From the NCBI GenBank assembly GCA_035547755.1, contig DASZUG010000023.1:27908-91907 (forward strand): a stretch of DNA of 64,000 nt. The letters are read 5' to 3'. Below the pieces are notes generated by a model. It was not told the origin of the DNA, ran no database searches, and saw nothing but the letters and a program-made list of their open reading frames with translations. The stretch comes from Mesorhizobium_L sp035547755. Lineage in GTDB: Bacteria; Pseudomonadota; Alphaproteobacteria; Rhizobiales; Rhizobiaceae. How positions within the stretch are numbered: the first letter of the stretch is position 1; each line of letters starts with the position of its first letter. Position numbers and translations under genes: made by a program. Of this stretch, positions 58,634 to 64,000 are shown one piece after another.

Positions 58634-58678
58634 GTGCGTCCTTCGAGGCTCGCTTCGCTCGCACCTCAGGATGAGGAC
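58634..58678 (+). repeat. Inverted repeat arm, rhizobial 45-base type
   Basis: Forty-five bases beginning GTGCGTCCTTCGAGGCTCGC and ending CTCAGGATGAGGAC. The reverse complement, with one mismatch, lies at 58786-58830. Such GTGCGTCCTTCGAGGCTCG...CCTCAGGATGAGG repeats are widespread in alphaproteobacterial intergenic regions. Confidence 0.75.
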
Positions 58679-58785
58679 TCTCCGTGCCAACCTCAAATTG
58701 AGAGTCATGCGCACCGATCTCCCCGGTCTGTACAAGGATGAGGGAGTCTGGCGCAAACGCCTCTCAACCGAGTCAGGCGCAAACG

Positions 58786-58830
58786 GTCCTCATCCTGAGG
58801 TGCGAGCGCAGCGAGCCTCGAAGGACGCAC
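58786..58830 (-). repeat. Second arm of the 45-base inverted repeat
   Basis: Complementary to 58634-58678 at 44 of 45 positions. The arms enclose 107 bases with no gene. The gap lies between DUF480 and the convergent OsmC gene and could form a large cruciform or double hairpin in RNA. Confidence 0.75.
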
Positions 58831-58866
58831 CACATGTCCACGACAGAGTTTGCCCCCCAAACTTCG

Positions 58867-59304
58867 TCAACCAAGCTTTGCGTCGAGCGAAACCTTGATC
58901 GCGCCGAGCGCTTTGGAAACAGGGCAGGACGCCTTCGCCTTGTCGGCGAGCTGCTTGAATTTGCCGGCATCGATACCAGGAACCGTGCCGACCAGCGTGA
59001 TGGCGCTTTCGGTGATTTCGAAACCGCCGCCTGCCGCCGGGCCATAGGTGACGAGCGCCTTGGCATCGAGCTTTTCCGCCGGCGTGCCGTTTTCCGCGAG
59101 GAAATGCGAAAGCTGCATGGCGAAGCAGCCGGCATGGGCGGCGGCGATCAACTCTTCGGGATTGGTGCCTGACTTGCCGCTTTCATCCTGAAAACGGCCC
59201 TTGAAGGAATAGGGCATGCTGGCGAGAGCGCCGCTCTGGGTTTCGAGCGTACCCGAACCTTCGGTGAGCGTTCCCTTCCAGATGGCGGTGGCTTGGCGGT
59301 GCAT
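58867..59304 (-). CDS. OsmC family peroxiredoxin-like protein
   Basis: A 145-residue protein. Cysteines in AAHAGCFAMQLS and KASCPVSKALGAI are the catalytic pair of OsmC/Ohr-type thiol peroxidases that reduce organic hydroperoxides; GTNPEELIAAA is the family pattern. The family also includes the osmotically inducible OsmC proper. Start MHRQATAIWKG is the typical N-terminus. It is alone, and the 45-base repeat pair precedes its stop. Confidence 0.88.
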   Translation of the reverse strand: MHRQATAIWKGTLTEGSGTLETQSGALASMPYSFKGRFQDESGKSGTNPEELIAAAHAGCFAMQLSHFLAENGTPAEKLDAKALVTYGPAAGGGFEITESAITLVGTVPGIDAGKFKQLADKAKASCPVSKALGAIKVSLDAKLG

Positions 59305-59414
59305 GATGATGTTCTCCTTGTTTTGAGGCCGGTGATGTCGTTGCCAATATAGGGTTTGTATGGCTGTGGACTATGCGGCGAAAGCTCGGCACGTCCGCTT
59401 TCACGCACTGCCCG

Positions 59415-60689
59415 TCAGATCGGCTCGCCCTGCAGGAGCCTTGGCGTCGCGCCGCCGAGGCCGGAGGCCTGCTTGATGAAGAACTCCTTCAGCCGCGGCA
59501 CACGATCGACCAGGCCGAGGCCGATGTCGCGCACGGCCCGCAGCGGGGTGAAATCATTGGAGAACATGCGGTTCAGCACGTCGGTCGTCACGCCCATCTG
59601 GACCGTGTCGAAGCGCCGCCAGAGCTGGTAGCGTTCGAGCACTGCCATGCCGCCAATATCCTGGCCAAGCCTATCAGCCTCGACCACCGTCTCGGCGAGC
59701 GCGGCGACATCCTTGAAGCCGAGATTGAGGCCCTGACCCGCGATCGGATGGATGCCGTGGGCCGCATCGCCGGCAAGCGCCAGCCGCGGCGCGACGAAGG
59801 AGCGGGCAAGCGTAAGCCCCAGAGGCCAGGCGCGGCGGTCTCCTTCGACATGGATTTCGCCGAGCTTCAGCCCGAAGCGCTGTTCCAACTCCGTCTCGAA
59901 GATGAAGATGTCTTCCTTGACGAGCCGTTCGGCGTCCGCTCGCCGCTCCGTCCAGACGATCGAGGAACGGTTCTTGCCCTTGGCGTCGGGTTTCAACGGC
60001 AGGATGGCGAAGGGGCCGGACGGAAGGAAATGCTCCTCGGCCCGGCCATGATGCGGTCTTTCATGCATCACGGTGCAGACGATGCCGGACTGGCCGTAAT
60101 CCCAATGGACCGTCTTGATGCCTGCCATGTCCCTCAGTCTCGAATGGACGCCATCGGCGGCAACCACCAGCCTCGTTTCCATCGAGATGCCATCGGCCAG
60201 ATGGACTTTCGCCGCGCCGCCGGAAATCTCAAAAGCCTCCACGGCGACGCCCTCGATCAGATCGATGCCGAGGCGCTCGGCTTCGGCGCGGAGCGCGCCG
60301 TTCAGAACATTGTTCTCGACCATATAGGCGAACGGTTCGCCCGGAGCGACTTCTCCATCGAAGGTAAGGAAGGTCGGGCGGACAGGATCCGCCGTGCGCG
60401 AATCGGTGACGATCATCTCGGTGATGGGCTGCGCCTCCGGCCTGATGTTATCCCAAACGCTCAATTGTGTGAGCATCCGGCAGGCTGCGGCGGCGATCGC
60501 GGAGGCGCGCATGTCCTTTTTCCAGACGCCTGCGGGCGCGGCATCGACGATGGCGACCGCCATGCCCGGACGGCTTTGCTTGATCGAGACGGCAGCGGCG
60601 AGACCGACATAGCCGGCGCCGACGATGAGGACGTCGAGACGGGCGTTTTCATCCCTGTCCGACGCGGGCTTCCTCTTCTCTTTCGCCAT
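59415..60689 (-). CDS. UbiH/UbiF-type FAD-dependent monooxygenase
   Basis: A 424-residue flavin monooxygenase. VLIVGAGYVGLAAAV (residues about 20-34) is the FAD Rossmann site, AADGVHSRLR the DG motif, and LALAGDAAHGIHPIAGQGLNLG the GD FAD-ribityl motif. It fits the ubiquinone biosynthesis hydroxylases. The ATG at 60689 is chosen because AAGGAGG precedes it at good spacing; upstream codons to 60716 lack support. It is divergent from tesB. Confidence 0.88.
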   Translation of the reverse strand: MAKEKRKPASDRDENARLDVLIVGAGYVGLAAAVSIKQSRPGMAVAIVDAAPAGVWKKDMRASAIAAAACRMLTQLSVWDNIRPEAQPITEMIVTDSRTADPVRPTFLTFDGEVAPGEPFAYMVENNVLNGALRAEAERLGIDLIEGVAVEAFEISGGAAKVHLADGISMETRLVVAADGVHSRLRDMAGIKTVHWDYGQSGIVCTVMHERPHHGRAEEHFLPSGPFAILPLKPDAKGKNRSSIVWTERRADAERLVKEDIFIFETELEQRFGLKLGEIHVEGDRRAWPLGLTLARSFVAPRLALAGDAAHGIHPIAGQGLNLGFKDVAALAETVVEADRLGQDIGGMAVLERYQLWRRFDTVQMGVTTDVLNRMFSNDFTPLRAVRDIGLGLVDRVPRLKEFFIKQASGLGGATPRLLQGEPI

Positions 60690-60778
60690 TGCCGCCTCCT
60701 TCATTCTTGACTTCACCGTCTGTCTTGTCGGAAACCCGGCTGACGCGGAGCGGTTCCGAAAGCATCAAGGACCAGCGA

Positions 60779-61654
60779 ATGTCTTCGGCCATGCAAGAAT
60801 TATTGTCCATCCTGGACCTGGAGACAATCGAGCACAATCTGTTTCGCGGCTTGAGCCCGAAGGTCACGTGGCAGCGTGTCTTCGGCGGCCAGGTCATCGG
60901 CCAGGCGCTGGTGGCGGCCCAACGGACGGTCGGGCCCGCACGGCATGTGCATTCCCTGCATTGCTATTTCATGCTGCCGGGTGATCCCTCCACTCCTATT
61001 ATCTATGAGGTGGAGCGCCTTCGCGACGGAATAAGCTTTGCGACGCGGCGGGTGACGGCGATCCAGCATGGCCGTGCGATCTTTTCGCTCGAGGCGTCTT
61101 TCCAGGTGGAGGAACCGGGCCTCGATCACGAGATCGCTATGCCGTCCGATATCCCCCGGCCGGAAACGCTGAAGACGCAAAGAGAATTGATCAGCGATCC
61201 GGGTCTCAATGTACCCGATGCGATCCGCCGCTATTGGGCGCGCGAAAGGCCGCTGGAGATACGTCCGGTCCAGATGGAACACTATACCAGCCGCGAGCAA
61301 CTGCCGCCGCGCCAGCAGGTCTGGCTGCGACTCCAGGGCCCGGTGCCGGACGACCGCGGGCTGCAGGCGGCGATCCTCGCCTACATCTCGGACATGACGC
61401 TGCTTGACACCTCGACTTTCGCGCATGGCCGCTCGGGGTTCGATCCCGACCTGCAGATGGCGAGCCTCGACCATGCGATGTGGTTCCATCGCCCTCACCC
61501 TCTTTCGGGCTGGCTTCTTTACACCCAGGATAGCCCCTCCGCTTCCGGCGCGCGCGGCTTTTCCCGTGGCTCTGTCTACAGTGAAGAGGGTTTGCTGATC
61601 GCGTCGACAGCACAGGAAGGGCTTGTACGTCTCCGGACTACGCCTAAAAATTAA
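60779..61654 (+). CDS. tesB: Acyl-CoA thioesterase II
   Basis: A 291-residue double-hotdog thioesterase. VFGGQVIGQALVAAQRTV (about 35-52) and HSLHCYFMLPGDPSTPIIYEV form the first hotdog, and FDPDLQMASLDHAMWFHRP with the catalytic aspartate the second; a glutamine-threonine pair completes the active site. It hydrolyses medium- and long-chain acyl-CoA. The start at 60779 was chosen for the family start MSSAMQELLSIL. Not linked to an obvious operon. Confidence 0.9.
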   Translation: MSSAMQELLSILDLETIEHNLFRGLSPKVTWQRVFGGQVIGQALVAAQRTVGPARHVHSLHCYFMLPGDPSTPIIYEVERLRDGISFATRRVTAIQHGRAIFSLEASFQVEEPGLDHEIAMPSDIPRPETLKTQRELISDPGLNVPDAIRRYWARERPLEIRPVQMEHYTSREQLPPRQQVWLRLQGPVPDDRGLQAAILAYISDMTLLDTSTFAHGRSGFDPDLQMASLDHAMWFHRPHPLSGWLLYTQDSPSASGARGFSRGSVYSEEGLLIASTAQEGLVRLRTTPKN

Positions 61655-61751
61655 TCACGATTGGTGTTGCTGCATATTTTGTAGTCATATTGGGCCGTTT
61701 TGCTCTTGCATCCCTCTCCGGCGATTTTCCGATTGTCCAATAATTCCCGCG

Positions 61752-61774
61752 AATTGCCGTGACTGCGGGCAATT
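61752..61774. promoter_or_regulatory. AATTGCC-N9-GGCAATT dyad upstream of amtB
   Basis: A perfect 7-base inverted repeat (61752-61758 and 61768-61774) overlaps the left edge of the sigma-54 -24 element. It could be a repressor site or an NtrC-related element; its position over the promoter favours negative control. Confidence 0.45.
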
Positions 61775-61789
61775 GGCACGGAGCTTGAT
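61773..61789 (+). promoter_or_regulatory. Sigma-54 promoter of amtB
   Basis: TTGGCACG-GAGC-TTGAT fits TTGGCACG-N4-TTGCW with one mismatch in the -12 element, with exact spacing. It lies about 70 bases before the amtB start. amtB is classically NtrC/sigma-54 controlled, so this is a convincing promoter. Confidence 0.65.
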
Positions 61790-61860
61790 TGCCACCCTTC
61801 GATCCAGTGCCGACAAGAAGACGGCGCTATCGAGCAACGCGGATGGCAAGGGACCGAAAG

Positions 61861-63162
<1,302 letters not shown>

Positions 63163-63194
63163 CCTCTCCTCGGCTTTGTTTTTGGCATGCGACG

Positions 63195-63222
63195 AAAAAG
63201 CCCGGCTCTGTCGGGCTTTTTC
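63195..63222 (+). terminator. Rho-independent terminator of amtB
   Basis: AAAAAGCCCG and CGGGCTTTTT form a stem with a GCTCTGT loop and end in TTTTTCC, about 30 bases after the amtB stop. Confidence 0.85.
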
Positions 63223-63345
63223 CTGGCAAACGGGTGCCCCTCATTGCCGCATCTCCGTCAGGGGCAATTTGCTGCAGCGCAATTTCCGCTTTCGTTCGCG
63301 TATACTCCTCGCATTGTTATCCGCTTTGACGCGAGGCATATTCCC

Positions 63346-63822
63346 ATGGACGACGTCATCCTTGCACGGGCGCTGCATGTAGTCGCCGTGGTGGTCTGGA
63401 TCGGCGGGGTGGCCATGGTGACGACCGTGATCCTGCCTGCCCTTCGCCGGGGCGAATTTGGTGTGGACTGGCTGAAGGCATTCCATGCGATCGAACACCG
63501 CTTCATCTGGCAAGCGCGCGCGGCGGTGCTGATCGTCGGCCTGAGCGGGCTTTACATGGCGGCGCGACTCGATCTGTGGGATCGTTTCCGCTCGGTAAGC
63601 TTCTGGTGGATGCATGCCATGGCGATTGTCTGGCTCATCTTCGCCTTCATCCTGTTCATCGGCGAGCCTCTCATCCTCGATCGGCATTTCGGCGCCTGGG
63701 CGAAGCTCCAGCCGGAACGCGCTTTTGCCTGGCTTCACCGGGTGCACTGGCTGTTGTTGTTCCTCGCCATGGTGACGATCCTCGGCGCGGTTGCGGGAAG
63801 TCAGGGATGGTCCATAATTTGA
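63346..63822 (+). CDS. CopD-like/DUF2269-type integral membrane protein
   Basis: A 158-residue protein with four spans. Conserved histidines in RALHVVAVVVWIGG, FHAIEHRFIWQAR and HAMAIVWLIF and HRVHWLLLF suggest haem or copper coordination, as in CopD-like four-helix proteins. Function unknown. It starts at ATG 63346 after a gap of 120 bases from the amtB terminator. The next gene begins 31 bases after its stop. Confidence 0.7.
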   Translation: MDDVILARALHVVAVVVWIGGVAMVTTVILPALRRGEFGVDWLKAFHAIEHRFIWQARAAVLIVGLSGLYMAARLDLWDRFRSVSFWWMHAMAIVWLIFAFILFIGEPLILDRHFGAWAKLQPERAFAWLHRVHWLLLFLAMVTILGAVAGSQGWSII

Positions 63823-63853
63823 AGGAACGGATCTCGAACAGGAACCGAAGGGC

Positions 63854-64000
63854 ATGGCCATGGCTCATGAGGCGCTCAACCTCGGGCTGAAGAGGGTATA
63901 CGACCCACCCAATCCGGACGACGGCGCGCGCGTGCTTGTCGATCGCCTCTGGCCGCGCGGCCTGCGCAAGGACGAGGCCGAACTCGCCTTGTGGCTCAAG
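63854..64000 (+). CDS. DUF488 family protein, truncated by window end
   Basis: Only 49 codons are visible before the right edge. The sequence VYDPPNPDDGARVLVDRLWPRGLRKDEAELALWLK is the DUF488 (YeaO-like) N-terminal signature with RVLVDRLWPRG. The family function is not firmly known. Two in-frame ATG codons (63854 and 63860) are possible starts. Confidence 0.85.
   Translation, partial: MAMAHEALNLGLKRVYDPPNPDDGARVLVDRLWPRGLRKDEAELALWLK

Noticed and set aside
60461..60652. Short minus-strand frame in the UbiH-type gene
   Set aside because: Shadow of the FAD-binding region.

Overview
The window looks like chromosomal DNA of a Hyphomicrobiales (Rhizobiales) alphaproteobacterium. The evidence is high-GC coding sequence, a 6S RNA next to a 5-formyltetrahydrofolate cyclo-ligase gene, a suhB/MmgR-type sRNA, three copies of a RIME-like rhizobial intergenic element, the rpoH/carD/fdxA/S4/Suv3-like helicase/phaB/phaA/phaR neighbourhood, and clustered GANTC (CcrM) sites. 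No genus is claimed. I saw no tRNA, rRNA, insertion sequence, prophage or CRISPR array.

Layout. 0-5.5 kb: the end of a TauE/SafE permease, then a leftward operon for a second, atypical succinate dehydrogenase/fumarate reductase complex joined to a two-subunit class I hydro-lyase and a NIPSNAP protein. 5.7-10.7 kb: GNAT, MoxR ATPase, 6S RNA, cyclo-ligase, YmdB-type phosphodiesterase, truncated globin, DUF6522 and a second, N-terminally extended cyclo-ligase. 10.7-19 kb: FAH-family hydrolase, sRNA, VanZ-like protein, CorC-type protein, aroB-aroK, xerD, accA and an L,D-transpeptidase lipoprotein. 19-22.6 kb: amine oxidase, glutamine amidotransferase, 2OG-Fe(II) oxygenase and a DUF1127 gene with an elaborate upstream region. 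22.7-34.2 kb: ABC-F protein, thiamine pyrophosphokinase, M48 protease, RpoH, CarD, Stf0 sulfotransferase, FdxA, S4 protein and Suv3-like helicase.

34.2-37.7 kb: a 600-bp non-coding region with clustered GANTC sites and three DnaA-box-like 9-mers, followed by the polyhydroxybutyrate genes phaB, phaA and the divergent phaR. 38.2-44 kb: asd and a complete Liv-type ABC transporter. 44-53 kb: a TAXI-TRAP transporter with its DUF1850 partner, a DGPF/ECF42-type sigma pair, and a DctB/DctD-like sensor and sigma-54 activator. A good sigma-54 promoter and two phased palindromes lie upstream of the TAXI gene, so this two-component pair probably controls the transporter. 54-58.6 kb: the canonical sdhCDAB operon, a low-GC nuclease-like gene and a DUF480 gene. 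58.6-64 kb: an inverted repeat pair, OsmC, UbiH-type hydroxylase, TesB, AmtB with a sigma-54 promoter, a membrane protein and the start of a DUF488 gene.

How the genes work together: carbon and electron flow dominates (two SDH-type complexes, PHB storage, dicarboxylate-type sensing, branched-chain and TRAP uptake, ammonium uptake). Global regulators sit among these genes (6S RNA, MmgR-type sRNA, RpoH, CarD, PhaR, an ECF sigma factor). Function assignments rest on motif recognition and remembered family knowledge; no database search was run.
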